A DNA stretch of 64,000 nt. Origin: Adiantum capillus-veneris. Its lineage: Eukaryota > Streptophyta > Polypodiopsida > Polypodiales > Pteridaceae. Positions 43,613-57,387 of the stretch are shown here, piece by piece; within the stretch, counting starts at the first letter, position 1, and the number at the start of each line of letters is the position of its first letter. Where the stretch lies: assembly GCA_014529385.2 (NCBI GenBank), contig CM043967.1, positions 86,913,278-86,977,277 of the forward strand. Direction: 5' to 3'. The position numbers were made by a program, and so were the translations under genes. The notes beneath the pieces were generated by a model. The model did no database searches and was not told where the DNA came from. It was given only the letters and a program-made list of their open reading frames with translations.

Positions 43613-46207
43613 GCATGGTGTTTCAAGCTTTTTTAGGAAATTCCATTAGGGTTTTATTGATGATTTTTGCATTTATAGCTCAAAATCATCGCACCTACAA
43701 AAGGTAGAAGAAGGTTTAAAAAACTTTACGACATGGGAGGTCAGCTCAGTCCCAAAAAATGTCACATAGGTGAGGATGAAGTGATCTTGCTCGGTCACAA
43801 GGTTAAGGTGGATCCTTCAAAGGCAAAGGCTCTTATTGAGCTAGCATCACCTAAGAATCTCAAGGAGGTCATCTCATTCATTCAAAAAGTGAAGTATATA
43901 TCCCATTTCATTCACTTAGCCTCAGAGTTACTTCACCCATTGCAGAAATTGACACAACAAGTTGAGTTTGTTTGGTCAAATGAGCTTGAAGAATAATTTT
44001 GTAACATTAGAGTCATTCTGTTAGAATTACCAACACTCATGCGGAGTACACATTCTTTGTTAGCTCTAGCATTGGGAAGGAGACAATTGGTGCAATTTTT
44101 ATACAACAATATCCCCACAGTACCAGGATGCAACACATCTACTTTTCTAGTAGGTTCATGAATGCCTTGGAGAGGCTACACAGAGGAAAAACTCATGATG
44201 CTTCCTTTCATGTTTGTGGTGAGAAAGTTTAGGTCCTACTTGCTACCAACCTTTTGTAATTCTCACTCTGCAGAAATTTTTTCCCCTTGGGTATCATCTC
44301 AAATGAATCTTAGTGCTAGGATCTCAAAGTAGATTATGGAGTTGCAAGAGTTCCAATACTCTTTTAAGGTAGAAGATAGTATGTGTGCACAATTGGCAGG
44401 GATTCTCACTTATAGGGTACATGAGAAGGAGATTAAGGTGCCTGAAGTAAAGACCCTACCATTTCCACCACCAAAAAGTCTTCCTAATACTTTTACCTTG
44501 TTCTTTGATGGAGATTTTGAAAATCAGGGGGAGGGCTAGTGTTGCTCAACCCAAGTGGAAAGGTGGTCATGAAAGGTGGTTCAACTAACAACAATGAAGC
44601 AAAGTATGACATACTACTTCAGGGTTTGAAGATCTGTATTAGTCAAGGTATACAATGTCTCATGGTAAAGGGGGATGCGCTTCTCATTGTGAAGTAGATT
44701 TAAAGAATTTGGGCATGCAAGAATGAAAGCCTAAGGAAAAAATTTCATGCCATTTGTAGGTTGTTTAGCCGGTTTGAAGAAGTGCAACTATATCGTATCC
44801 CTAGGAAGCAAAATGAAGATGTTGATTTTACTTGCACAACAAGAAGTTGGCATATATTGAGGAAGAAGTGAAGGTCATCATGGTCGTAGTAGATGTAAAG
44901 AAATGGAGATACCAGGGATTGCAGTCATTGGCTCCCATTATTGGCTTCATTTTGGAGGGCGAGTTTCCACAAGACTTCATAAAAGCTCAGAAGAGGAGAC
45001 TCATGAAGAAGGCAAGTGTTTATCTCTTCCTATAAGGCTCCCTCTATCAAAGAGGGAAGGATTAAGTGTGAAAAAGAGTAGCAACTATCGAGGAAATTCC
45101 AACCATTCTAAAAGGTTTTCATGAAGAGGCGTGTGGTGGTCATTTTGCCCAAAAGCTAATTGTGAAGAAGATTTTGCTGACAGGGTATGTTTGTCCAAGC
45201 CTGGATGTGGATGTCCAACATTGGTGTAAAAGCTATCACAATTGTCCATTGCCTAGAACAAAAATTGGTAAGCTCGGAATTCTAGTGGCTGTAGATTACA
45301 TGACTAGCTGGGTAGAGGCTCAAAGTGAGGCAAGGGTGAATGGGAAAACAATGAGCACGTTTGTTTACACTAATATTTGTTGTATATTTGGCACACCCTT
45401 GGAGATTTGTTTTTATAATGGTCTAGGGTTTAGGAAGGTTTACTCATGGAAGTTTGTGAAGAGCTTCACATTCTACATTGTCATAGCACACCCTACTACC
45501 CGCAGTCAAATGGTTAGGTTGAGAAGGTTAATGGGGTCATTGCAGGCATCATTACAGAGATGGTGAAAAACAAGATAAAGTTTTGGGATGACTTCTTGGA
45601 TGGTGCCTTATGGGCGTATCGAACCACATATAGGAAAGCCACAGAGTTCACACCATTTCACATGGTCTATGGTCAAGAGGCTTTACAGCCAATTGAGGTC
45701 AACATTCCAACAATGCAGCTTCATAGCAAAGGGGTACAAAATGACCAAGAAGCATGGATGGATCAACTTCTTACATAAGTGGAACTTGAGAGGAATACAG
45801 AAGTAGCCTATGAGTGCTACAAGAAGAAAGCAACACAAGCAAAGAAGAAGCTTGACAAGAAACAGAAGGACAAAGGCATCAAGGAAGGATATCTTGTGCT
45901 AAGGTATGACAGTCAACTTGACAATAGGTTTGATGCCAAATTCAACACCAGATGGCAAGGTTCGTATGTGGTCAAAAAATCATTTTATTCAAGTTACTTC
46001 CACCTCATGGGTTTAGATGGCAAGGAGCATCCTAAGAAGGTGAATGGGTATCAACTAAAGCCCTACTTGAGTTGCACTCTACCGAAGGATCTCCAAGAGA
46101 ATCACCAAGAAGCTATATCATCATATAAGTCTTGTAGCTTGGTTTGTGTCAGTACCTCAAGACAAGGTGAAGAAGAACTACAGAAGGAAGACTTGTTTGA
46201 GGCATAA
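43613..46207 (+). pseudogene. 5'-truncated Tat-type pol (RT end to integrase)
   Basis: It starts inside RT, near the catalytic loop (a frameshifted FIDDFCIYSS equivalent at 43655-43685), then has the connection domain KKCHIGEDEVILLGHKVK (43745-43810) and IQKVKYISHFIHLASELL. A first and a second RNase H follow in broken frames (FTLFFDGDFENQG near 44490-44530; NNNEAKYDILLQGLK near 44590-44630). Integrase pieces come next: VDVQHWCKSYHNC, VAVDYMTSWVEA, the stop-broken PYYPQSNG region, and GALWAYRTTYRKATEFTPFH. The frame ends GYQLKPYLSC. It is related to family 2 but diverged, with at least six breaks. No LTR is attached at the left. Confidence 0.85.
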
Positions 46208-47497
46208 AACACCGCAAATAGCTTGGAACCACTCTCATTGGAAAAAAATCATGGGATACGCAAGTATAGGCCCTTCGAGGAGCGGTGGCGCGGTCCAGTA
46301 CTCCCCCACCATTTGGTTGAGGTGGTCTCAAGGGGCAGTGATGACGCACCCCCATGCCCCCAACCCCCCATGCACCCTTGCACACAATCTTTCTGCGATG
46401 AGGTCTTCCCCCATGCGCACAATCGAGGCGCTTGTGGCATGGCATGGCAGCCCAGCACCCTGCCATGCTTCTTATCCCACGCTGTGATTAAATTGTACTC
46501 CTACAGAAATCCACATTTTATAGGTTGCACTCAGCATTTGCCACCCTCTATGTGGGATTTTCCTGCCTTTTACAAATAATATACGTTAAATATTGCAAGG
46601 GCAGATTCTCACCCTTCCACCTTACACACATGCATAGTTACCTAACACTCTTTTTGAGGGCTTTGCATCTTGATGTCCCCACTCCTTTAAGAAAGAATAA
46701 TTCGAACCTCCACGGGCTTCTGGTAGTAGAAGAGTCACTAGAGTGCACTTTGATGTTGAAAATGAAAAATTGAATGGTATAGATGCTCAAAAGAGCATTT
46801 ACAATACTCCCGTGCTCTAGCAGTCCATAAAAGGCTTCAATTTTGCAAGGGTAGATTTGCCTTACCTTTCACACATGCATAGTCACCTAACATTCCTTTT
46901 AAGGGCTTTGCATCTTGATGGCCTCACTCCAGCTACCCTCATTTCTACACCCTCCCTCCTTTTAGAAGCAACACCTAGCCACTCATGCATGCATGATTTT
47001 CCTTATCATGCATGCATTCAATGTACGGAGAGATTCATCTAGTTATTTTTATTGGCCTTTCCTTTCATGTCCATGGCCTACAATCATTGGTCTCTGGCTT
47101 CCAAGAAAATATTGAAACAAGGGAGAAATATTAGTTGTTCTCATTAGTGTCTCGAGCCACTTTACTTTCTCCATGATGCACAACCCTTTTTTGTTCCCTT
47201 ATAAGGAGTTTTGTTACCCATGAACAATGTAATGAATAGAACAAGAGAATTAACACTTCGTTGCCAACATGTGAGGTTCAAGAGACCAAGAACACAAGAA
47301 CAATCTTTCTATTCATCATCATCAGATACACTAAACAAAATGAATGATACATCATATACATCACTTAATACGTAAGTCTCCTCTCTACATACATACACAA
47401 TAGGCAGTGTGCACGTATGACTTATAGATTGGATTCCAATGCATATACAATTTCACATTTTCCAATCTATGCTCATACGATCTTGGGGGGTTTGGGG
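46208..47497. repeat. non-coding, with ~90-bp direct repeat
   Basis: Two copies of a block containing CACACATGCATAGT.ACCTAACA and AGGGCTTTGCATCTTGATG occur at about 46600-46675 and 46850-46922. Other short frames (46146-46579) do not resemble proteins. It could be the 3' untranslated or LTR region of the preceding pol, but no LTR partner is in the window. Confidence 0.45.
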
Positions 47498-50345
47498 CTA
47501 CATCACTAGTTTTCCTCTTACTTCGATCCATTGTGATGATAGTTGTCCCACCCGTTTGGCCCTTTGGTGCAAGAAGTGTTGAAACACTAGAGAACGGTTT
47601 AAGTGCTGACTACCACTTGCGGATTTGTCCTTCCTAGTGCACGTGAACATCCTCTTTAGTAGTGAGATGACAAAATCCAGATCATCTTTGGTTAATGGGA
47701 GAAAATTAGTATTGGCTTTGTAGTAAGCTACCTTCAAGGAGTAATGAGCATGGTGTCATGCCAGCTCTTCCCACATTGTCTTGGCGAGCTCCGCCTACCA
47801 TTCTTTTGATGTTGTGGCTGCCTCAATTGCTTCCCAAGCTTGAATCTGTACACTAACTATTGGAGGTCTTTAATGAAGCTAACCCTAAAGTCTTTTAAGC
47901 TCCATTAGTATTGCTCTATCACACTCTTTGATAGATCATCTCCTATTTGGACCCATTACCTGTGGTCTCGTTTGCTGAGATGCATCTAAAGCACATACCT
48001 ATATTCTATCTCTTGTTTTCGTTTATTCTCTCACATTAAGTGATCAGCTTAATATGAGAAAATCATTTGGGTATAGTTAGATATTAGATTTTATGACATA
48101 GGAACAGTCTCCTATGGTCAAAACATCAAAAAACAACCATTAATGCGCTCAAAACAACCGATTTAGCTCAAAACAATTTCATCACAAACCACAACAAAAT
48201 TGACAATGATTACGGTTAAATTGAAGAGTAGTAGACAAGTAAATGGAAAGTGTACGCATCAAAACTCCAAAACCTTGATAATGATAATGATGTCCTTGCA
48301 GATTTTCAAAATTAAGCTTTATACCTAGGGCTCTCTTGGACAATGGTTGACTTTACTAGGCTCAGACTCAAAATAAAACTTTACAACTCAAATTTTACAT
48401 AGGTTGGCTCAGAGATCCTTTGACTAAAAATTTTGTGGCTTCATGATGGGTGGTTGTCTACACATTGCACGTCCTCGTGCAAGCTTTGTCTTTGTGGTTA
48501 AGCTGCACTAGAGTAGTCGAATGTTTTCTTCTTGAGAGTCTTCGTGAATCTTTGCAATTTATCTACACAGGCCACCATGTCTTCTTGAATTTCCAACTCC
48601 TTGAAAGGGTTGTTCATTATTTTTCTTTGATAGGCAATATGTCACATCAGCAGGTCCTTTGTGAGTGGAGTAAAGATGGCTTAATCCATCTCAAAGAATC
48701 TCGTCATGAATGCCTCCTCAAAGTAGTGCAAGGTCAAGAACATGATTCTAGAGAACATTCCCATTGTTATGTTCCTATTAGGGATCTCTATCTCTATATT
48801 CCAAGCTATGCCTTTGGTCCACTCAAGGAATACTTGCTACAGATGCTCTGATGCCTTGATGCCCTCAAATATGTTGATGTAAGTGATGATCATTTTTGCT
48901 ATTTTCACCACCATTTGACATGTGAGATCTAGGACATCGCGCATCCGTGTGATCACTATCTGTAATGCGTTTACCATAGAAGACTTTGTAGGTCAGAAGT
49001 TGTTGGTTGGATTTGATAAAACAGGGTAATTCAATACCGAATGCCGTCTGCTCTTCCAATTGTAGTACTTATCCTAGGACCTCCTTCTTGGAATTGGGCA
49101 ACCTTTTGCCCGATTCAGAGATGATGTGGCACATTGCGATAGAGTGTCTCATCCTATGGCCTCTTTTCAAACCACTTCTTGTACTAAAGGGGTTGATTCT
49201 CTACAATAATGAGTACCTGCTCAATTCTTACACGCACATCTTTGTAGTCCCCTCTTTTTTTTGTCTCAAGACCATGGGATTGTTTGATGTTTCATGAGCG
49301 GTAGAGGAATCATATCATGTCCCAAGTTCTTGACAACTTCATTAGGCTTGATCATTAAGCTCATTCGAATACCTTGATTACAAAGCCAACCAAAAAACTT
49401 ATGAAACAAACTAATTCCAAAATCCAGAAAACTTCATTAGGCTTGCTCATTCCAATACCTTGAGCTCATACTCCATGTATTCTCTGTAAGAGGGATATGG
49501 AATTTTTGCAATCCAGTGCTTGATCTCCTCTCTTGCATTCAGTGTTTCCTTTGTATCTGTAAAATTGTGTAGACCTTGCTCAATAGATGTACTTGGAAAA
49601 TCTACTAGGGGTAGGTCTACCCTTGTGACCACTATCTTTGTTGCTGGTGTTTGCTGCACATGTACAATGGCTTTGGCTTGGAGGGAATTGATTGCTAGAT
49701 CCTTCTATTGAAGCTCCCAAGAATTCTTCTTGGCTTGTGCAACTAGATCTACCTGTGCCTTTGCTTGTTGGTATTTCGATGGATCTCTTGATCCTTCTGT
49801 GTTTGGATAGCCATGTTCCCCACTTGTCATGATTTGTCTCTCAAACTTGGCCTAGGAGAGCTCCTCTTTGACTACCTTCAACTCTTCAAGTACTGTAGGT
49901 GGTGCTTGTGATGTGGAAGTTGGAGTTGTTATATCTTGGATTGTTAGGAGCTTCAAGAGGATGTGCTTGATGACGTTGTAAGATTTTCTTAGCTTTGCAT
50001 TTCAGTGCTACTCTTTCTCTACATCCTCTTCCAATCTATTTTTTTCCACCTACAATTGATTGTCTACGGCATTGTAATATTGAACCTCTCCTTCATCTCA
50101 AGTAGTTTGGAACTCGAATGGTGTATCTCTTTGTTTGAGATTTATTTCTCCTCTCAATTGTATGTTTGATTTTGCGGCTTCACTCTCAATCACTTTGGTC
50201 TTTTGAGCTTTGGCCTCTTGTCCTTCTATTGCCAGGTGAACTTCCTACTGCTTAGACCGCATGTTTAGCATTGTGGAGAAGGTTAATTTGAGATTCCGCG
50301 AGTGGTATTTGGTCAATCATTTCTTGCATTTGACACTAAGCCATC
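47498..50345 (-). pseudogene. decayed coiled-coil protein gene
   Basis: Several minus-strand segments read as protein across isolated stops. At 50230-49447: EAKAQKTKVIESEAAKSNIQ, PPTVLEELKVVKEELS, AKAQVDLVAQAKKNSWELQ, REEIKHWIAKIPYPSYREYM. At 47850-47498: VQIQAWEAIEAATTSKEW, HYSLKVAYYKANTNFLPL, DLDFVISLLKRMFTCTRK. Composition is charged and heptad-like in the first part. Stops are frequent in 47900-49400. No family is recognised; host gene and element-borne ORF are both possible. Confidence 0.4.
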
Positions 50346-50559
50346 CTAACACAAGAAATTTTAAACAATGTTTTGGGATGATTTGACCCTAGATCCACCA
50401 CTTAGCTATTTTAACTAATCTTTGGAAGGTGGGCGCATTAAAGATCCACCACTTGGCCACTCTAACCGAGGTTGGAAAGGTGAATGAAATTATTGGTATC
50501 TCCTAGCTCCACACCCTCTCAATTTCAAATAAACTGTGTGAAATAGGTAGACCCTAGAT

Positions 50560-51095
50560 CCACCACTTCTATCTTTCTTGAGTTTTGGGGCACCTAATAC
50601 CCCCAATAGTTACTAACACAAAGTCTAAGGAAAAGAAAAACATGTTATAAAACTAGGACTCATTTTGAGTTAGAAATCTAATATGTCCAATATAGCTCCA
50701 TTTCTTCAATGAATATGTTCAACTTAAAGCTTAGTTCCAGACCTAAGAATACAATACCAATTTGGCGATATGGACATACTTTTCAAAGAGATTGAGATGG
50801 CCACAATGTGGAAACTAGGTTTTTTATTTATGAAACCTTATGATTACATTAGGAAGTCATTCAACTTAACAAGAAAAATAGATTGGTTTCATGAAAAATT
50901 ATCTATGATGTGTAGCATGGGGTTAATCCTGATATTATGCTATTTTTAATCAAATGCAGCAATGCATTGGCTTTAGAACATTGTCAAGACCTAGGAGTCC
51001 ATAAATTTTCATGATAATCTTTTTCCTATGTAGAAAGGGTTCTTAACATCTAGCTCATGTAAGGAACCTTCAATTCATGTAAAGGAGACTTTGAG
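50560..51095. repeat. fragment related to the TTAA-flanked element
   Basis: This segment matches the interior of 54955-55590 closely (GGGGCACCTAATACCCCCAA; CAAGACCTAGGAGTCCATAA). It lacks both terminal inverted repeats and the ~215-bp stretch found at 55139-55355 in the other copy. Confidence 0.7.
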
Positions 51096-51591
51096 TGCAA
51101 AAATAAGGCCGTTTAAATATTCACACCATGGCAAAATGCACTCATCACTCAGGACAACCTGCATTATTGAATTCCTATCATCTTTTCCATAATTACATAA
51201 CTCTCTCAAGATGTGTTGAACAATACTCTGAATAATATGGTTCTTCTTATCTTTTTTTGGGCGTGCACCAACATCCTCTCTATGAAATCCTTCTCCTTTA
51301 ATGTTGATTTTGGGATGCACTTGCTTTCTTATGCGGCATCACTTCCTATACTTGTGTTTTGCATGTGCTTCATACCTTTTCATTGCAATATTTTAATCCT
51401 CATCCAGAAAACACTTTCTCTTGGAGTACACATGTGTTTGAACCATATGTATTCCATGTGCCTCATCATGAACTCCTTCCTCCATCATCTGTTCCACATC
51501 GTGTTCAAAATCTCCGTTGCTCCCTTTGTGATGAAGGGTGAGATGTAAGAACCATAGCAAGCCTCAAGAAGTCTTCATCATCCATGTTCTC

Positions 51592-51593
<2 letters not shown>

Positions 51594-51681
<88 letters not shown>
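51594..51681 (+). repeat. (GA)n microsatellite, ~43 units
   Basis: Uninterrupted GA dinucleotides over about 86 bp. Confidence 0.97.
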
Positions 51682-51682
<1 letters not shown>

Positions 51683-51699
51683 TAAATGGGGGATAAAGT

Positions 51700-53265
51700 T
51701 GGCCTAAAGGAACCTTAGAAAGTGATGGGATGTGAAAAGCTGTTCAAATGAATTCTTTTGTATAAAATCCTCATCTTAGAGATCTGATGATTTTATCAAT
51801 GTAAGCATGCTTTGGGGATGCTATCGTTCATATATTTTTGAATTTGGATAATTGGTTGAAGATTTATACCACCTTTTGGAAATTTTTATCAGACTTAAAT
51901 AAATGCGGCATTTTGATTAGAGTTTTGGCATTTAAATGGCTTGAAACTTTACGGTTAGGATATTCTTAACATTTGGGACCTGGGGGCAAGACTTTGGTCT
52001 AGAAAATTCAAAAAGGGACATGGAGATCCATGTTTGGCATCCTTTTTTAGGAAACTTGGGGTACCAGTTCTTATAGCCCATCCTAGCACATTGGTGAAAA
52101 TATTTTTTAATTTGGACAAGCTCCTCTCAAGGTTTCCCTATTTCCCAAGCTATAGCCCACTTTGGTCTAACTTTTCCATTTTATTTTTTTATTGTCTTTG
52201 ATAGTGATCAATCTTCTTGATATTTTGACTTTTGGATGATTTGGAATTAAAGAAGAGGCCCAATCCCAAATGTATGTTGATTTTCATTGCATTTGGAGTC
52301 TATTTAAACCCTCCTAGGCTCTCTAACAATTTGATTCATTTCTCAGGCATTTTTTGGCATTCCTTGAATTACAAAAGTTCACAAATCCTTCTAATACAAT
52401 AACTTTGCCAAGAGCCACAATTTTTGCACTTGATACTCTAACAATGCTAAACTTGAAACTTGAAGCACTTGACATGACCAAACATTGAAATTCTACCACA
52501 GATCGTATTCATTGACTTGTACACACAATCTTCAACCATTTTTTGACAATTGTACTTTAGGGGGACATGGATCTGATCCATAAACTAGTTTTGACCAGAG
52601 TCTGGAGATAGAATTTGGACCTCATTCCTAACCCATTGGTTCACTTTTTCCTAAGTCTAGATCATTTTTCCTCATCGTGGGTCAAAATGACCATTTGGAG
52701 ACCAACTTTTTGTTCTCTCTGTTTTTGGTGATTTCAAGGTCCATTTCACCCCAAATTTGTAGGGACACCCTCCAAGCTAAGTTCAAACTAGCTACACTAA
52801 ACTTTCTCTATTTTGGCATGTTGGGGGGACATGGATTGCAATCCATGTTCAGTCATGATCGAAATCCACCAACATTTCATATCTATGATTACTGCAGCTT
52901 GTAGACAATGTCAAAAGGAGCATTTTTCACCACAACCTTTTTGCAAATTGAGGTGGGGGTACATGAGTCGTGATCCATGTTCCACCCCTTCTGGCAGTTG
53001 TGATTGCGTGGATTGTTTTTTTTCAGTGAAAAGAGTCTTTTGGTGCAAAATAACTGAATTTGGACTTCATTTGTTATCCCAAATGACCTCTGATAGTCTA
53101 GGTATTTCTCACTTTTGATTTGATTGATTCAATTTCTGTGATTGTTTTTGTGCACATTTGACCATACATAACTATTCGTGCACAGATAAGTAGCATACCT
53201 CTGGTGTGGTATGGGTGTCTCAGGTGGCTGTAGTAGCAGACAGACATTTGGCAAGAATCTCTAGG
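51700..53265. other. non-coding spacer
   Basis: No coding sequence recognised. It contains an 18-bp perfect palindrome CATGGATTGCAATCCATG (52830-52847) and two related ACATGGATCTGATCCAT / CATGAGTCGTGATCCATG phrases at about 52564 and 52959. Confidence 0.5.
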
Positions 53266-53268
53266 TCA

Positions 53269-53378
<110 letters not shown>

Positions 53379-53989
53379 GCGACTCTGATTGATTGCAAAT
53401 GAGGTCTTATTTGCCCATTTTTTCCTATATGTGCCTGACTTACCCCGAGTGAAATGTGCATACTTATCTAACTTGCCCACATTTTTCAAGTTATACCATT
53501 ACAGCTTAGACGGATCCTCATTTGGACACATGGTCATTAATTGCTCATGATTTTGTAATTTTGATCCATTGTAAGTTGGTCCAAATTTTGGCATGTGCCA
53601 AATCCTTTTATATATGACATGTTTGAAGCTCTTGCTTTGTAGACTCCACCTTTGCTTTCAAAAAATGAATTCAAATTTCTTGGATCTGTTTATTAATTTT
53701 TTATCATTATTATGTTAGAAAAGAAAGAAATTTATTGAAATTTATAATTAATTGGCCAAAAATTTTGCCAAAATCACTCTTTGCACATACTCTCCCTCTA
53801 GGAAATCTTGCTTGTCCAAATTTGTCAACATGGCTCATTCCTATGCCTCATAAGAGATTTTTTTTGCAAAAAGTCAATAAAAAGAAAAAAAATAAGTGGC
53901 AAAACACATTATACACTATACACATGATCTCTCATCATCTCATAGCTTAAGATCTTGCAGAATGCTGCTCCAATTATAGTTACTTTGTT

Positions 53990-54467
53990 ACTTCCCTCTT
54001 CCCATTTGAAGTCATAGTGGACGAAGGTTTGTGCAATGTGCATGGGCTCAGTCTACCAGACTTCACCCAAGAATTTCAAGTAGTAACAAATGCTAGCGGT
54101 CTTATTGTAGGAGGAGTCCTAACATAAGAAGGCCGACCAGTCACCTTCACCTCTTGAAAGTTGACAATCCATGAGCTGGATTATCCAACTCATGATCTGA
54201 AACTATTGGTTGTCATTCAATATGTCAAGCTATGGAGACATTATTTTCTAGGGCATGAGTTACAACTAGCCACAAACCACCAAAGCCTAGTGAAGTGGAT
54301 CTTCTCACAACCAGCACTAAATATGAGGCAAAGAAGATGAATAAATATAAGAATATGAAATTGAAATAAAGTTTAGATTAGGTAAGAAAAATATGGTTGT
54401 TGATTCCTCATTAGGAAGGCCTTCCTTGGAGCCATCTCCATGGTCAACAATGCAAGGATAAAGTTAA
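53990..54467 (+). pseudogene. gypsy RNase H fragment
   Basis: The plus strand reads, across stops, LPDFTQEFQVVTNASG, GGVLT.EGRPVTFTS.KL, LDYPTHDLKLLVVIQYVKLW, FSQPALNMRQRR and FLGAISMVNN. It parallels the chromovirus RNase H at 61380-61720 in this window. The fragment is interrupted at TTAA by element B; about 10 more bases of it follow at 55689-55698 before the short LTR. RT and integrase are absent. Confidence 0.8.
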
Positions 54468-55684
54468 CACTAGATTGGTATCATGACACTTTTATGTCCT
54501 CTTAGCCAAGAAATTTCCTAGAATTATTACAAGGGACTCTAATGAGGTATGAGAGTGTTTGATGTCTAGGAAGACAGCTTATGAGCTGAAAGAAACTTGG
54601 AATTTATCTTTTGCATATGGATTCTAGCTCTAGAATTGTCTTTCATAAGCACTTTCCAGCCTACACTATGTCAAAACACGTGTGATGTTTTTATACATTT
54701 TTTATGAAACTGGCCATAGACCACCCTAAAAATCCTCTTAGTGACTTCTAGGGTGATACATGAGAATACTTCATCATTATATAGGTTTTCAAATGATTGT
54801 AATGCATGATTATGCTATGTATTTGAAGTTATGGCCTATTTACAAAAATCATGCCATGCACTTTTATGGAAAAATTTTACACTTTGATCACTTTTTTGGA
54901 AATGTGTATGCAATACAAAGACAAGTTCAATTGTGCATATGGACTCATCACTATGTATTGTATCTTTCTTGAGTTTTTGGGCACCTAATACCCCCAATAG
55001 CTAACAAATTTCTTCAATGAACATGGTCAACTTGAAGCTTAGATCTAGACCTAAGCATACAATACCAATTTGGCTATAAGGAGATACTTTTCAAAGATAT
55101 TGAGATGGCCACAATATGGAAGTTGGGTTTTTTATTTGTGCAATTTTTGACCTTTGTAGTTATGTCTAGAATTTTCATTAGGGAACATGTTTGGATGCTT
55201 TTGTGCATGTTCGTAGAAGGTGAATTGATATAAATCATATATACAAGTAGGTATGGATGTACTCATGAAAAAACCAATGAATGGTTTAGAGAATACAAAA
55301 AATGCACTTTTTTTGTACTTACTTCTTTGCACAATCAAAAAAATGTGGGTATATAGCAACCTTATGATTACATTAGGAAGTCATTTAACATAACAAGAAA
55401 ATCGGTTGGTTTCATGAAAATTTCTCTATGATGTGTAGCATGGGGTTAATCTTCAAATTATTCTCTTTTTAATCAAATACAGCATTGCATTGGCTTTGGA
55501 AGCTTGTCAAGACCTAGGAATCCATAAATTTGCATGATAATTTTTTTTCCTATGTAGAATGGGTTCTTAGCATCAAGCTCATGTAAGGACTCTTGAAAAT
55601 TCACACATATACATGGAGTATTGATTTTTTTTTCCAAAACCCTGAAAGAACACTTTTATGTCTTATTATATTATCAAACTAGTG
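54468..55684. mobile_element. 1.2-kb terminal-inverted-repeat element 'B', TTAA duplication
   Basis: The ends CACTAGATTGGTA and complement of CACTAGTTTGATA are imperfect inverted repeats followed by subterminal GACACTTTTATGTC-type motifs. TTAA flanks both sides (54464-54467 and 55685-55688). There is no transposase frame. The right end shares the subterminal AAGTGTTCTTTCAGGG with the left end of element A. Confidence 0.8.
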
Positions 55685-55698
55685 TTAATAGATGCTCG

Positions 55699-55893
55699 TG
55701 TTGGGGTATAAAGCCCAATGACGTGGTCGCCCAGGTAAGTGGGCGGGCCGCCAGGTATGTACACATATTCTTTTGTTAAAACCTAATAAGAACTCACTAT
55801 GCTCTACACATTACAGTAGAGCGAGTTCAACATATCGTCGTGCTCTTCTTCTCGCACTCTCTCTCGCGTCGCACTTCCACTCGTACTCCTTCA
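55699..55893 (+). repeat. short LTR (195 bp)
   Basis: TGTTGGGGTATAAAGCCCAA to ACTCCTTCA, two bases before an exact initiator-Met primer site. This is the 5' LTR of a separate element whose body is interrupted at 56820 and whose 3' LTR is not in the window. Confidence 0.8.
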
Positions 55894-55895
55894 AG

Positions 55896-55907
55896 TGGTA
55901 TCAGAGC
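55896..55907 (+). other. primer-binding site (tRNA-iMet)
   Basis: TGGTATCAGAGC is an exact match to the plant initiator-Met site. Confidence 0.9.
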
Positions 55908-56819
55908 TCAGATCGAGGCTCGGGGCAGCACTACAGGAGGCTAGAGTCACCAGCTCAGATTGAAGTGAAATTTGACAGGCGAAGACACGGCCCAAAATCT
56001 TGTTGGGGGGCCCGAAGGTCTTCGTGTTCTCAGAATTTCATTCTGAGGTCATCTCGGCCACCGTTCGGCTTCGACAAAGGTCTGCGCAGGCCATTTTCAA
56101 CTACGTGGTCTCGACGACTGCAAATCCGACTCTGCAAATTTGGGGTTTTCGGCCTACGAATGCAGGTGCTGAGGATATCGACACTCCGAGAGTGTTGATT
56201 TGTGGTTGTATACACATCGAAGGACGGCTCACAGTTCTTGGAGGCGTGTCACATACGACACGGGCGCATCTACACACAGACTGTAGGCGACATCCACTAG
56301 TTCATCAGGTAGCTTGTGTTTGCTGCTTGATATTCCAGATTTCATCCTGATACTGCAGGTACTTCCACATGGGATGTATTGTCAGAGATGATGTATGTCT
56401 GTTGAGGGTTTGCTGGCTGTGAGTCACGCAGCAAACAACCGCCGCAGCGGTTACAACATACAGTGGGAAATTTGTGGATGTATGACTTTGTGGGAAGTCT
56501 ATGTACTGTCAGATTTACTGCAGCCTTTGTTGAGGGTCGAGTGAGGTTTTATTGAGCTGGGGGATTCTCGAATGTTGAGATCCTTTCGGTGATACAAGTC
56601 TTGGAGCGATACCTCGAGCACCCTTAGATAGGCAGCTAGGATGTATTGACTGTGAGTTAGACAGTTGGGATTGCATCTTTGCTTTACTGCCGTTGAGGCA
56701 TTGTCGCAGTCTATGCTTACAAGACAGTGACAAGATAGTCAGAGACAGTACAGGTGCAGGACAGGTTTACCCGCAGCATACAATGTCAGAGAGACAGTGT
56801 TTTTTGGTCTGTTTTTAGT
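55908..56819 (+). other. leader of the short-LTR element
   Basis: No gag is recognisable; open frames here do not resemble proteins. It shares a ~65-bp block (56525-56605, around TATTGAGCTGGGGGATTCTC) with the family-1 leader at 23455-23540. Confidence 0.5.
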
Positions 56820-57387
56820 TGTAAGGTCTCTACTTTCAAATTTCACACAAGTTCTATTACGCATTTGAATTTTTTTAACCATCACTCATTATTTAAGATA
56901 TTCAAGTTCAAATTTTGAATCGTAGGTTGAGAAAACCTAGAATTTAAAATTTACGCTACAAAATTGTGACATGTTTAGCTATATGAATCACTAACTAACT
57001 TATTGCAAGATTTATTTACTGATTGTAGAATTTTCTTTTACTACTGTAAAGTTAATATAAGACTGTAAAGTTTAACTTAAAAATGTAAAGTAAATTATCA
57101 TTAAGGAAATAAATAAAATAATTATAAAGACAAAAGAATACATAGGGATGACAAATGAAGGCACATGGATCACATAGGAGGGGACAAAGTGGGACACACT
57201 ATCACATGGAAAGGAGTGGCCTTATCTTTTGATGATAATGACAAAGTGGTCAAACTCATGGGTACCACAAGGGTACCAAAAAAGCGGATATGATTTTTGA
57301 AAATAATTAAAAAATTATTTTTTTTAAAAAAAATTTTAAAAAATATATTTTTTTTCGGAAAAAAAAGTTGGACGTTTTTCTTTCTGC

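Noticed and set aside
46146-46579. Overlapping 105-118-codon frames after the truncated pol
   Set aside because: They overlap on both strands in a GC-rich patch; composition and lack of motifs point to chance openness.
55773-56350. Protein-coding gene in the short-LTR leader
   Set aside because: Frames overlap the LTR and primer site and have no family resemblance.
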